A program made the translations under genes and the position numbers. The notes beneath the pieces were generated by a model. It made no database searches. It was not told the origin of the DNA and worked only from the letters and a program-made list of their open reading frames with translations. From positions 124,001-188,000 of the forward strand of contig NZ_JBHTDN010000002.1 in NCBI RefSeq assembly GCF_042666505.1: 64,000 nucleotides of DNA, read 5' to 3'. Shown piece after piece: positions 34,439 to 43,061 of the stretch; the first letter of the stretch is position 1, and each line of letters opens with the position of its first letter. Source of the DNA: Parapedobacter sp042666505 (lineage in GTDB: Bacteria; Bacteroidota; Bacteroidia; Sphingobacteriales; Sphingobacteriaceae).

Positions 34439-35143
34439 ATGCAAGCAAGAGGGATTTTATTAAATTACGAAGGCACCATCGACACGAATGGTCAGCATTG
34501 GGGCGCCATTCTTTGGCACAAATTCCAGAAACACATCGTCGGTTTGGATAAGTCTGTATTTAACCGGGCTTACGCGTATTCCGAAAGTGTCCTGGCTTCG
34601 CAGGCCCTCATCCAACCCAGCCATATCTTTCTGGATGTATTGGTGCATAAAATTACCCAGCAGTTCCATTATCTGACCAACCAAGGTTACCAACTGGATT
34701 ACAGCAACATCAGTACGATTGCGCAGGAATGTAATAACTTGGCTATCCGGACCCTTCGGAAAACCCAAAATATCTTAGAAAGCCTGTCGAGTACCTTCCC
34801 CATTGTCCTGGTAGCTAATTTTTATGGGAATCTCAATGCGGTACTTGCGGAATTCGGTATCAGGAACTATTTTTCTGACGTGGTCGAATCCAGCACCTCC
34901 AACATGCACTTTAATACGGAGATCTATGAAAAGGGGATAAACAGCTTGGGTTATGCCCCTGAAGAATGTGTGGCTGTGGGTGATTCGTACAATCGGGATA
35001 TCCTGCCATCCAAAGCAGTAGGTTGCCAAACGATATGGCTAAATGTAATGGGATGGGAAGAATGGGGAATTGATGAACTGGATATTACCGACGCTGAAAT
35101 TGTCGATTTCAGTCAATTGCCGGGATTATTAGAACACCGTTAG
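34439..35143 (+). CDS. HAD-superfamily-like protein with degraded catalytic motifs
   Basis: Protein of 234 residues with a HAD (Cof/phosphoglycolate phosphatase-like) arrangement: core motif I, a helical cap (about 20-110), and motifs II-IV. Three catalytic positions are altered. Motif I is LNYEGT: Asn9 and Glu11 replace the nucleophile and acid Asp pair. Motif II VLVANFYG has Ala126 instead of Ser/Thr. The motif III Lys is replaced in MHFNTEIY. Motif IV GDSYNRDI is kept. A normal hydrolase needs the first Asp, so it may only bind a phosphorylated ligand. It precedes the ATP-cone/nuclease gene by 74 bp. Confidence 0.85.
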   Translation: MQARGILLNYEGTIDTNGQHWGAILWHKFQKHIVGLDKSVFNRAYAYSESVLASQALIQPSHIFLDVLVHKITQQFHYLTNQGYQLDYSNISTIAQECNNLAIRTLRKTQNILESLSSTFPIVLVANFYGNLNAVLAEFGIRNYFSDVVESSTSNMHFNTEIYEKGINSLGYAPEECVAVGDSYNRDILPSKAVGCQTIWLNVMGWEEWGIDELDITDAEIVDFSQLPGLLEHR

Positions 35144-35217
35144 GGTAGCGCTTTTTAAAATCCGCTTGGTATCTGCCCAAAAATATGCATATTGGCGTCC
35201 TAAAAGACATCCAATGT

Positions 35218-36066
35218 ATGCAGGTAAAAAAATATTCCGGTGAGCTTGTTGAATTTGATGTAAACCGCCTGAAAGGTTCCTTATCCAAGTCGGGTGCTTC
35301 CCAAGATGTGGTCGATGAGGTATGGGACACGATGAGACCCATGGTTTATGACGGGATCAATACCCGTGATCTCTACAAACTTGCCTTCCGCCTATTGAAA
35401 CGAGAAGCCGATTCTTTTGCTGCGCGATATAGCCTAAAGCGGGCTCTGCGCGACTTGGGGCCGGCTGGTTATTTTTTCGAACAATGGGTAGCAAAACTGT
35501 TTGGGCATGCCAACTATCAAACCCTGACGGGCCAATTGTTGGTAGGCAACGCCGTAACGCACGAAATCGATGTGGTGGCGCAAAAGGACAACGAAATGCT
35601 ACTCGTCGAATGCAAATTCAGAAACACGGAGGATGCCAAAATTACCGTAACAACGCCCATGTATTTCCTTTCCAGGGTGAAGGACTTTCAGGGGCGCAAG
35701 TTTTCATTTTTTGGTGAGCCCATGGAATTTACCGCGGGTTGGCTCGTCACCAATGCATACATGACCACGGATTCCCTGCATTTTGCCCAATACTATGGCA
35801 TAAACCTCCTGTCGTGGGACCATCCCGCAGATAGCAGCATCAAACGTCGCGTCGACAACGCGGGCCTATATCCGATTACATGCCTCACAACCGTCACGAA
35901 AAGCGAAAAGGATACGCTCTTGAAACAAGGCTGTATATTGGTGAAGGACATTGTGGATGACCAGACGCAGCTTGATATACTGCATTGTGCGCCACGCAAG
36001 AAGCGACGGATTCTTCAGGAAGCAATCGAATTGGTAAACCATCGAAAAACAGTACCTCATGAATAA
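35218..36066 (+). CDS. ATP-cone domain fused to Mrr-like (PD-D/ExK) restriction endonuclease domain
   Basis: Protein of about 282 residues. N-terminal ATP-cone (about 1-85; MQVKKYSGELVEFDVNRL and SGASQDVVDEVW), the nucleotide-sensing module of ribonucleotide reductases and NrdR. Then an Mrr_cat-like nuclease core (about 100-200) with an upstream Glu in FFEQWVAKLFG, Asp in HEIDVVAQ and the Glu-Cys-Lys of LLVECKFR, the PD-(D/E)xK active site. The C-terminal 80 residues are unassigned. An ATG at 35185 would add 11 residues; 35218 fits the start of an ATP-cone better. It overlaps the LOG-family gene by eight bases. Likely role: nuclease activity gated by nucleotide levels (inference). Confidence 0.85.
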   Translation: MQVKKYSGELVEFDVNRLKGSLSKSGASQDVVDEVWDTMRPMVYDGINTRDLYKLAFRLLKREADSFAARYSLKRALRDLGPAGYFFEQWVAKLFGHANYQTLTGQLLVGNAVTHEIDVVAQKDNEMLLVECKFRNTEDAKITVTTPMYFLSRVKDFQGRKFSFFGEPMEFTAGWLVTNAYMTTDSLHFAQYYGINLLSWDHPADSSIKRRVDNAGLYPITCLTTVTKSEKDTLLKQGCILVKDIVDDQTQLDILHCAPRKKRRILQEAIELVNHRKTVPHE

Positions 36067-36802
36067 TCAGTTTGTCAAAGAGGAAAAAAAATTTATGGAG
36101 GGCGCCCGCGCCCGATGGAAAGAACTCAAGTATGTCGGCGGTGTGGTCATGCAATTTCTCAAAGGCTTTCGTGGCTTGCACTTTATTGGTCCGTGTGTGA
36201 CGGTTTTTGGCTCAGCACGTTTTAAAGAAGATCACCCTTATTATGAACTGGCACGCAAGGTATCCAAGGAAATCGGAAATCTGGGATTTGCCATTATGAC
36301 GGGGGGCGGGCCCGGTATCATGGAAGCCGCCAATAGAGGTGCCAAAGAAGCGGGGGCACTTTCCGTGGGATGTAACATTGTGCTACCGCATGAGCAAAAA
36401 CACAATCCCTACCTCGACCGTTTTGTCACCATGGAATACTTCTTTGTTCGCAAGGAATTGCTACGGAAATACTCGTTTGCTTTTGTGGTCCTACCCGGGG
36501 GATTCGGTACGCTCGACGAATTTTTCGAAACCCTGACGCTCATTCAAACCGGTAAGATCAAGCGGTTCCCGATCGTAGTGATGGGCGTTGGCTTTCACAA
36601 AGAAATCATCGCCCATGTACAGCGCATGATGGAAGAGGAAACCATTAGTCCGGAAGACATGGATTTGCTGCTTTTCACCGATTCGGTCGACGAGGTTGTT
36701 GAGCACATCCGTAAACACGCCGAAGGATCACCGAGCATCAAACTGGAGCCCCCCCGGAAAGCCGCATGGCTATTGGGTGAGAAAAAACTGAAAAGGGCCT
36801 GA
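36059..36802 (+). CDS. LOG-family protein (TIGR00730; nucleotide 5'-monophosphate phosphoribohydrolase-like)
   Basis: Rossmann-like protein of 247 residues, often misnamed lysine decarboxylase. The family motifs IMTGGGPGIMEAANRGA (about residues 79-95) and LPGGFGTLDEFFETLT (about 146-161) form the nucleotide-binding and catalytic site. Arg and Glu of this second motif catalyse base release from nucleoside monophosphates in characterised LOG enzymes. The substrate here is not known. It starts inside the ATP-cone nuclease gene and ends two bases before the ABC exporter gene. Confidence 0.92.
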   Translation: MNNQFVKEEKKFMEGARARWKELKYVGGVVMQFLKGFRGLHFIGPCVTVFGSARFKEDHPYYELARKVSKEIGNLGFAIMTGGGPGIMEAANRGAKEAGALSVGCNIVLPHEQKHNPYLDRFVTMEYFFVRKELLRKYSFAFVVLPGGFGTLDEFFETLTLIQTGKIKRFPIVVMGVGFHKEIIAHVQRMMEEETISPEDMDLLLFTDSVDEVVEHIRKHAEGSPSIKLEPPRKAAWLLGEKKLKRA

Positions 36803-36804
36803 GT

Positions 36805-38547
36805 ATGGAAATCCTGTGGAAATATTTGAAACCACAGCGTACATACATTTACATCGCGTTGTTGCTGGCCGCCATCGCGCAGTTGCTGTCGATGATCGAC
36901 CCAATTATCTTTGGAAAAATTATCGACGATTATGCCAACAACCTGGGTGGACGCAGTGAGGAGGAACTGGTTAGGGGCGTATTGTTCTGGCTGGCTGTGG
37001 CCATCGCCATCGCGCTATTAGCCCGGCTGAGTCGCTCGTTCCAGGAGTACGTGATGCGGCTTGCCGTGCAGCGGTTCGGCATGCAGATCTTTAACGACGG
37101 CCTGAGGCAGACCCTGCGCCTCACGTTTCAGGAGTTTGAGGAACAACGCAGCGGCGAAACACTGGCCATCCTGCAAAAGGTACGTACTGACACCGAACGC
37201 TTCATTGGTTCAGCCATCAACATCCTGTTTTCGTCGCTGGTCGGTTTCGGTTTCCTCATCTGGTATGCAATCACCAAACATTGGGCGTTGATTCCGATTT
37301 TCTTCATCGGATTTTTGGTTATCGGAACCATCACGGGAATGCTGAGCCGCAAAATCAAGACCACCCAACGAAGCATCAACCGCGAGACCACCCGGATGTC
37401 GGGTATTATTACTGAATCGTTGCGCAACATTGAATTGGTGAAAAGCCTGGGGCTTACGTTTCCTGAAATCAGACGGATGCGGGTGCATACACAGACCATC
37501 TACGATCTGGAGATGACCAAAACGAAACGCGTGCGTTTTCTTTCGTTTCTCCAGGGCACCACGCTCAACCTTCTGCGGCAATCCATCCTGTTTACACTCC
37601 TGTGGCTTATCTTCCGGGAGGTACTGACTCCCGGCGAACTGATTACGATGCAGTTTATTTCCACGTCTATCTTCATGCCTTTGCAGGACATCGGCAACAT
37701 TCTCGTCCAATACCGGGAGGCCGAAGCATCCATCCAGCTGTTTGACAACCTGATGGAGAAGCCCATCGAGCGCCGGCCCGAAAACCCGATACCCATCGGT
37801 CCGCTGGAAGAAATCTTTTTCGACCAGGTCGTGTTCCGTCATAAAACCGCTTCGCAAAACGCCATTGACGGCATCTCTTTTTCTGCCAAAGCGGGAGAAA
37901 CCCTGGCGTTCGTGGGACCGTCGGGTTCAGGGAAATCTACGCTGGTCAAATTATTGGTCGGGCTATACCGACCCGTTTCCGGCCGGATTTTGTTTAACGA
38001 TATTCCCTCCGAAGAGGTGCGGTTTAACGAAATGCGCCGGCAGATTGGCTTTGTTACACAGGATACACAGTTATTTGCCGGAACCATCAAGGACAATCTG
38101 CTTTTCGTAAAGCCGGATGCCACCGAGGAAGAGATAATCCATGCATTGCAAAGGGCCAGCTGTGCGCCGCTGTTGGCCCGTAGTGAGAAGGGAATCCACA
38201 CGGTTTTAGGCGAGGGCGGCCTGAAGCTATCCGGCGGGGAGAAGCAGCGCATTTCCATTGCCCGGGCATTGATACGGAATCCCCGCCTTTTAATTTTTGA
38301 CGAGGCAACAAGCGCCCTGGATTCGCTTACCGAGGAGGCCATTACGGAAACCCTAAGAACCCTGTCGAGCGAGCGTGAGCGGATTACCGTATTGATCGCT
38401 CATCGGCTATCTACAATCATGCACGCAGATCGCATCATTGTGCTTGAAAAAGGCGTGATTGCCGAAACCGGAACGCACGACGAACTGGTCGCATCGAAAG
38501 GGCTCTATTACGCCATGTGGCGGCAGCAAATTGGGGAACGGCGGTAA
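36805..38547 (+). CDS. ABC exporter, fused permease/ATPase (MsbA/MDR-like)
   Basis: Half-transporter of 580 residues. Six-helix ABC_membrane domain (about 15-300), then the ATPase domain with Walker A GPSGSGKST, ABC signature LSGGEKQR, Walker B LLIFDEATSALD and H-loop IAHRLSTI. It functions as a homodimer in the inner membrane, exporting lipids, peptides or drugs. The two-base spacing after the LOG-family gene places it in that operon. It converges on dnaX, with five bases between the stop codons. Confidence 0.95.
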   Translation: MEILWKYLKPQRTYIYIALLLAAIAQLLSMIDPIIFGKIIDDYANNLGGRSEEELVRGVLFWLAVAIAIALLARLSRSFQEYVMRLAVQRFGMQIFNDGLRQTLRLTFQEFEEQRSGETLAILQKVRTDTERFIGSAINILFSSLVGFGFLIWYAITKHWALIPIFFIGFLVIGTITGMLSRKIKTTQRSINRETTRMSGIITESLRNIELVKSLGLTFPEIRRMRVHTQTIYDLEMTKTKRVRFLSFLQGTTLNLLRQSILFTLLWLIFREVLTPGELITMQFISTSIFMPLQDIGNILVQYREAEASIQLFDNLMEKPIERRPENPIPIGPLEEIFFDQVVFRHKTASQNAIDGISFSAKAGETLAFVGPSGSGKSTLVKLLVGLYRPVSGRILFNDIPSEEVRFNEMRRQIGFVTQDTQLFAGTIKDNLLFVKPDATEEEIIHALQRASCAPLLARSEKGIHTVLGEGGLKLSGGEKQRISIARALIRNPRLLIFDEATSALDSLTEEAITETLRTLSSERERITVLIAHRLSTIMHADRIIVLEKGVIAETGTHDELVASKGLYYAMWRQQIGERR

Positions 38548-38552
38548 AAAAG

Positions 38553-40373
38553 CTATTCCAATCCGAGATTGAACGTCTTCCGCAATACGTCGAGCGCTGG
38601 ATTCTTTGCCACCATCGCTTGGTATTTTTCCTGAGCCGTGTACGGCTTCCTTACTACGTCGTTGGTCACCTCGATAGGTATCAGGTCTATGGCAAAATTC
38701 CGCAATTTTATCCGCAGTTCGTTCAGTATATCGATCTTCGAAATGTTCAGCAAGTCCTGCTGGATGGGATTTTCTACGGTTACCCCTACCTTAAATTCAG
38801 CCAACAATTGTGGTGCGTTTGCCGTCATCAGTGTAAAAAGGTTAATCTTGTTTTCCGCTTTCAACTTATCCGCAAAAGCATGCCATTCCTTCAATAGTTG
38901 ATCGTAGCTAAACGGTTCTCGGGCCTCTCCATTCAGCAGTTCAGGTTCATCGGCTTCCGCCACTTCTTGCTTATCCTCAAAAACCTTGTTCAGATCGGGA
39001 ATGATGTTACCAAGTTTTACCTCGCCCCAAGAGCGAGTTTGGGATTTGGACGCTCCGGGTGTTTCGCGTACAGGAGCCTGAACGCCAGCTGCTGGAGGAG
39101 TTACCGTTTCCTGGACTACCGATTGGGTGACAATTGGTTGTGCCGAAGCCACTTGTTCCGGCTTTCTCTCCGGTTCTGCCTGCGCAGTTCTGGCAACCGC
39201 TGCTACGGGATTAAGAGGCTTTTTTTTTTCAGCCTCCTCCATCGGAAGTGTCGATACACCGTTTTTCGCCAACTGGATAGCTGCCGCGAGGTGACACATT
39301 TTCAACAACGCCAATTCCACCTGCAGACGTTGATTTTTACTCGTGCGATAGTGAATCTCGCACTGATTGGCGATATTGAGCGCCGACAACAAAATGCCCG
39401 GTGAAACCTCGCTCGATTGCTGTAAGTACCGTTGGCGGATGGTATCACTGGTGTCCAGCAGTTTTAAGGTCGCGGGCTCTTTGGCCACCAGCAAATCGCG
39501 GAAATGAGAACTTAGTCCACTGATGAAATGGCTCCCCTCGAATCCGTGAGCCAATATTTCATCCAAAATGAGCAGCGCCGATGATGCATCCTCTTTAATA
39601 ATAGCGTCGGTAAGGCGAAAATAATATTCGTAGTCGAGGATGTTCAGGTTATCGATGACCGCCTGATAAGTAACCTGTTTGTTAGAGAAGCTGACAATCT
39701 GGTCAAACATGGACAATGCATCCCGCAGCCCGCCATCGGCCTTCTGCGCAATCATGTGCAAACCGTCTGCGTCGTGGGATATACCTTCCCTTTCCGCAAT
39801 GGACGCCAAATGATTTGCCATATCAGCCACCTTGATCCGGTTGAAATCAAATATCTGACACCGTGAAAGAATGGTCGGCAATATTTTATGCTTTTCGGTA
39901 GTTGCCAGGATGAAAATCGCATAGGAAGGAGGTTCTTCCAGCGTTTTCAGGAACGCATTAAAGGCTTGTTGCGAAAGCATGTGTACCTCATCGATGATGT
40001 ATATCTTGTACTTTCCGGTTTGCGGGGGTATACGTACTTGATCAATGAGGCTACGGATGTCATCCACCGAATTATTTGATGCCGCATCCAACTCGTGTAT
40101 ACTGAAGGAATTTCCGTTTTGGAACGACTTGCAGCTATCACATTCACCACAAGCTTCAACATCATCCCGCAGGTGTTCGCAGTTGATGGTCTTTGCCAGA
40201 ATCCGGGCACAAGTGGTTTTTCCAACCCCCCGCGGCCCGCAGAATAAAAACGCTTGGGCAAGCTGATTGTTGTTAATGGCGTTTTTAAGGGTAACGGTGA
40301 TATGTTGTTGCCCCACCACTGTATCAAACGTAGCAGGCCGGTATTTACGAGCCGAAACAATAAAATTATCCAT
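38553..40373 (-). CDS. dnaX: DNA polymerase III subunit gamma/tau
   Basis: Clamp-loader ATPase of 606 residues. AAA+ domain with Walker A GPRGVGKTT (about residues 45-53), four Cys for zinc (CEHL..CGECDSC), Walker B with DEVHML and sensor 1 LATTEKHKI. Domain III is at about 245-370, followed by a Pro/Glu/Ala-rich linker (about 390-480) and a C-terminal domain of the kind that binds the polymerase. It assembles the sliding clamp on DNA. Single gene on the minus strand. Confidence 0.97.
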   Translation of the reverse strand: MDNFIVSARKYRPATFDTVVGQQHITVTLKNAINNNQLAQAFLFCGPRGVGKTTCARILAKTINCEHLRDDVEACGECDSCKSFQNGNSFSIHELDAASNNSVDDIRSLIDQVRIPPQTGKYKIYIIDEVHMLSQQAFNAFLKTLEEPPSYAIFILATTEKHKILPTILSRCQIFDFNRIKVADMANHLASIAEREGISHDADGLHMIAQKADGGLRDALSMFDQIVSFSNKQVTYQAVIDNLNILDYEYYFRLTDAIIKEDASSALLILDEILAHGFEGSHFISGLSSHFRDLLVAKEPATLKLLDTSDTIRQRYLQQSSEVSPGILLSALNIANQCEIHYRTSKNQRLQVELALLKMCHLAAAIQLAKNGVSTLPMEEAEKKKPLNPVAAVARTAQAEPERKPEQVASAQPIVTQSVVQETVTPPAAGVQAPVRETPGASKSQTRSWGEVKLGNIIPDLNKVFEDKQEVAEADEPELLNGEAREPFSYDQLLKEWHAFADKLKAENKINLFTLMTANAPQLLAEFKVGVTVENPIQQDLLNISKIDILNELRIKLRNFAIDLIPIEVTNDVVRKPYTAQEKYQAMVAKNPALDVLRKTFNLGLE

Positions 40374-40449
40374 CGGTACGAAGATAGGGATTTCGTACGA
40401 AACTATCTACTGGACTTCATGGCTTTCACAATCTTTACATCCCTACGAT

Positions 40450-40554
40450 TTACAAATTGCCGTAGACAGGGCTGCCCATCTCTCCGGCCACTGCCGGGCA
40501 ATCGTCTGCCACCGTAATAAACGTATCTAGATAGTTTGCCGTATGGGTTTTCAT
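40450..40554 (-). pseudogene. N-terminal remnant of a DUF6157-type gene
   Basis: A 34-codon open frame on the minus strand reads MKTHTANYLDTFITVADD then CPAVAGEMGSPVYGNL and a TAA. From memory, DUF6157 proteins (about 130 residues) begin with a Tyr-x-x-Thr-Phe-Ile-x-Val-Ala-x-Asp-Cys-Pro block followed by a segment ending in Asn-Leu-Gln-Tyr. The block is present, but the TAA sits where Gln would be and nothing of the rest is found before dnaX. Most likely a decayed gene. Otherwise the 335-base gap between dnaX and the YffB-like gene holds only the promoter at 40680. Confidence 0.55.
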
Positions 40555-40679
40555 TTCTCGATTATATATAAATAGATTACTACCCAAATATCATATACAC
40601 CTTCGGATTGACACCCCGCTACGGGTCGCATTTAACGCAAATTAACACATCGTTATTTAGTTGTTGTGCATATTTATAG

Positions 40680-40687
40680 TAAGTTTG
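40680..40687 (+). promoter_or_regulatory. -7 box of the YffB-like gene
   Basis: TAAGTTTG, 22 bases before the ATG at 40709. A TTG at 40661-40663 could be the -33 element at a 16-bp spacing, shorter than usual. Confidence 0.5.
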
Positions 40688-40708
40688 CTTGCTTCAAAAC
40701 AGTTATTT

Positions 40709-41053
40709 ATGCATGTTTATGGAATCAAAAATTGTAACACGGTAAAGAAAGCGCTCGATTGGTTGTCGAAAGAAGGCATCGCCTACACCTTCCACGACTT
40801 TAAAAAGGAAGGGATAACCGAGGAAAAATTACGGACCTGGGAAAACCAAACGGGTTGGGAACCGTTGGTCAATAAACGGGGGACCACCTGGCGACAGCTT
40901 TCTCCTGAAGAACAGCATGCTGTGGTAGATGCGGCTTCGGCCAACCGATTAATGCAGGCAAAAACCAGTGTAATCAAGCGTCCGGTCATTGAAATTCCGA
41001 AGGGAATCATTTTAGGATTCAACGAAAATGAATATCAAGCGAAGTTAAAATAA
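40709..41053 (+). CDS. ArsC/Spx-family protein, YffB-like
   Basis: Thioredoxin-fold protein of 114 residues, the family's usual size. It begins MHVYGIKNCNTVKKALDWL, matching the single-Cys active site of YffB/Spx/MgsR proteins, and has the conserved EPLVNKRGTTWRQL and the late segment VIKRPVIEIPKGIILGF. Members are glutathione-dependent reductases or transcription-modulating redox proteins. With a single Cys here, arsenate reduction is unlikely. ATG at 40709 is chosen because it follows the -7 box; an in-frame TTG at 40661 lies upstream of it. Confidence 0.9.
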   Translation: MHVYGIKNCNTVKKALDWLSKEGIAYTFHDFKKEGITEEKLRTWENQTGWEPLVNKRGTTWRQLSPEEQHAVVDAASANRLMQAKTSVIKRPVIEIPKGIILGFNENEYQAKLK

Positions 41054-41076
41054 GCAACAAATCAAACCAATATCAC

Positions 41077-43041
41077 ATGAATAAATCTTTAGTAAGTTTC
41101 TGCGGTCTCTTATTGCTTTTGGGGGTAATCCAAACACCGCTACGGGCGCAAACCGTAAGCAACTATGATTACCAGGAAGCATTCAACCCGTTCTTTTACA
41201 CGCATAATGGCAATGAATATCGTTCAGCAAGCGGCATGCCGGGCCCCAAATACTGGCAGAATGCCGTCGATTATAAAATATCCGCGAAATTGAACGATCA
41301 GACCCACGAAATTACCGGATCTGTCACGCTGGAATATACAAACAACAGCCCTGACCAACTCGATTTCATCTGGCTTCAGTTGGATCAAAACATGTTCTCC
41401 AAGGAGGGACGCGGCCAACAGATCGTTCCACTTACCCAAAGCCGCTACGGCGATGCCCAATCCGATTTTGATGGCGGCTACGATATAAAGTCTGTCAAAC
41501 TCGGCAGCGGTAAGGATGCCGAGCACCTAATCACGGATACCCGTATGCAAGTGTTCTTGCCCGAACCCCTGCAACCAAATGGTGGAAAAGCAACGATCAG
41601 CATTGACTATTCCTACATTGTGCCGACCTACGGTGCCGATCGCACGGGGGTGTTGGAAACACAGAACGGCGAGATTTTCGCCATTGCCCAATGGTTTCCC
41701 AGGGTAGCGGTATACGATGACATCATGGGATGGAATGTAGTGCCTTATACCGGCCCTGGCGAGTTCTACCTCGAGTTTGGCAACTACGAAGTGGACATCA
41801 CTGCTCCCGCCGATCACATGGTGGTGTTGGGCGGCGAATTGTTAAATCCCGAAGAAGTGTATACGCCTGAGCAGTTGAAACGGCTGGAGGCAGCTAAAAA
41901 AAGTGATAAAACGATCTTAATCCGATCAGCTGAAGAAGTAACCCAAGCCAGTTCGCGTCCGCAGGGAAAAAAAGAGCTGACCTGGAAGTACCGCCTTGAA
42001 AAAGCACATGACGTGGCTTGGGCGTCCTCGCCCGCATTCATCATCGATGGCGCTAAAATCAATTTGCCCAGTGGTAAATCTTCCCTGGCACTATCCGCAT
42101 ATCCAGTAGAAAGCAATGGTGGCAATGCTTGGGAGCGTTCCACCGAATATACCAAGGCTTCCATCGAATTCTATTCGAAATTACTGATGGAATACCCTTA
42201 CCCCGTGGCCATCAATGTAGCTGCCAATCTCGGCGGTATGGAGTATCCAGCAATCGTATTCTGTAGCTATAAATCAAAAGCGGCAGGGCTATGGGGAGTG
42301 ACGGATCACGAGTTCGGGCATATCTGGTTTCCGATGATTGTGGGCAGCAACGAGCGGTTTCATGCATGGATGGACGAGGGGTTCAATACGTTCATCAACG
42401 ACCTTTCCACCGAGGCATTCAATGGCGGCGAATATTACCGTCCTATGGGTGATGCCAACCGGCTCGCCCAGGCATTGACGCGACCTGATTTAGAACCCGT
42501 GATGAGCACGCCGCAGAATATGCAAGAGCGCAATATCGGCACATTGGCTTATTTTAAACCGGGATTCGGCCTTACTTTGCTCCGGAACGAAATCCTTGGG
42601 CCCGAGCGCTTCGACCGTGCTTTCAAGGCATACATCGACCGCTGGGCATATAAACATCCCACACCGGATGACTTTTTCCGAACCATCGAAAATGTGGCGG
42701 GCGAAAATCTGAACTGGTTTTGGCGCGGGTGGTTCAAATACAACTGGCGGTTTGACCAAGCGGTCAGCAAGGTATCCTACCAAGACAACGATCCAGCAAA
42801 CGGCGTACTGATTACGGTGGACAATCTGGAGAAACTCCCCATGCCGGTAGTCATCGATATTACTACCAAAGGTGGAGATACCCACCGGGTCAGATTACCG
42901 GTGGAGATTTGGGAACGCAATAGCTCTTGGACATTTAGGTATCCATCGACGGAAGAAGTAATAGCAGTACAACTTGATCCAGACAAGGTATATCCCGACC
43001 ATAATCCGGAAAACAATCGCTGGGAAGCCCGGACAAAATAA
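41077..43041 (+). CDS. M1-family metallopeptidase (gluzincin)
   Basis: Exported aminopeptidase-type enzyme of 654 residues with a signal peptide (residues 1-25, ending LRAQ). N-terminal beta-sandwich (about 50-270) and a catalytic domain with zinc ligands in H411-E-F-G-H415 and E434 (HEFGHIWF...WMDEGFN). The substrate-anchoring GxMEN motif is changed to LGGMEYP. The C-terminal part lacks the long helical domain of full M1 enzymes. Probably degrades peptides in the periplasm or at the surface. It follows the YffB-like gene by 23 bp. Confidence 0.93.
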   Translation: MNKSLVSFCGLLLLLGVIQTPLRAQTVSNYDYQEAFNPFFYTHNGNEYRSASGMPGPKYWQNAVDYKISAKLNDQTHEITGSVTLEYTNNSPDQLDFIWLQLDQNMFSKEGRGQQIVPLTQSRYGDAQSDFDGGYDIKSVKLGSGKDAEHLITDTRMQVFLPEPLQPNGGKATISIDYSYIVPTYGADRTGVLETQNGEIFAIAQWFPRVAVYDDIMGWNVVPYTGPGEFYLEFGNYEVDITAPADHMVVLGGELLNPEEVYTPEQLKRLEAAKKSDKTILIRSAEEVTQASSRPQGKKELTWKYRLEKAHDVAWASSPAFIIDGAKINLPSGKSSLALSAYPVESNGGNAWERSTEYTKASIEFYSKLLMEYPYPVAINVAANLGGMEYPAIVFCSYKSKAAGLWGVTDHEFGHIWFPMIVGSNERFHAWMDEGFNTFINDLSTEAFNGGEYYRPMGDANRLAQALTRPDLEPVMSTPQNMQERNIGTLAYFKPGFGLTLLRNEILGPERFDRAFKAYIDRWAYKHPTPDDFFRTIENVAGENLNWFWRGWFKYNWRFDQAVSKVSYQDNDPANGVLITVDNLEKLPMPVVIDITTKGGDTHRVRLPVEIWERNSSWTFRYPSTEEVIAVQLDPDKVYPDHNPENNRWEARTK

Positions 43042-43061
43042 CACAACCAATTCGACATAAC

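Noticed and set aside
40431..40530. Possible 4.5S/SRP RNA upstream of dnaX on the minus strand
   Set aside because: The GC-rich segment recalls the SRP position next to dnaX in Firmicutes, but the GGAA tetraloop and the conserved AGCAG side are not found; the region decodes better as the DUF6157-type remnant.
40254..40530. Two plus-strand ORFs of 87 codons near the dnaX start
   Set aside because: They overlap the start of dnaX and each other and show no recognisable sequence.
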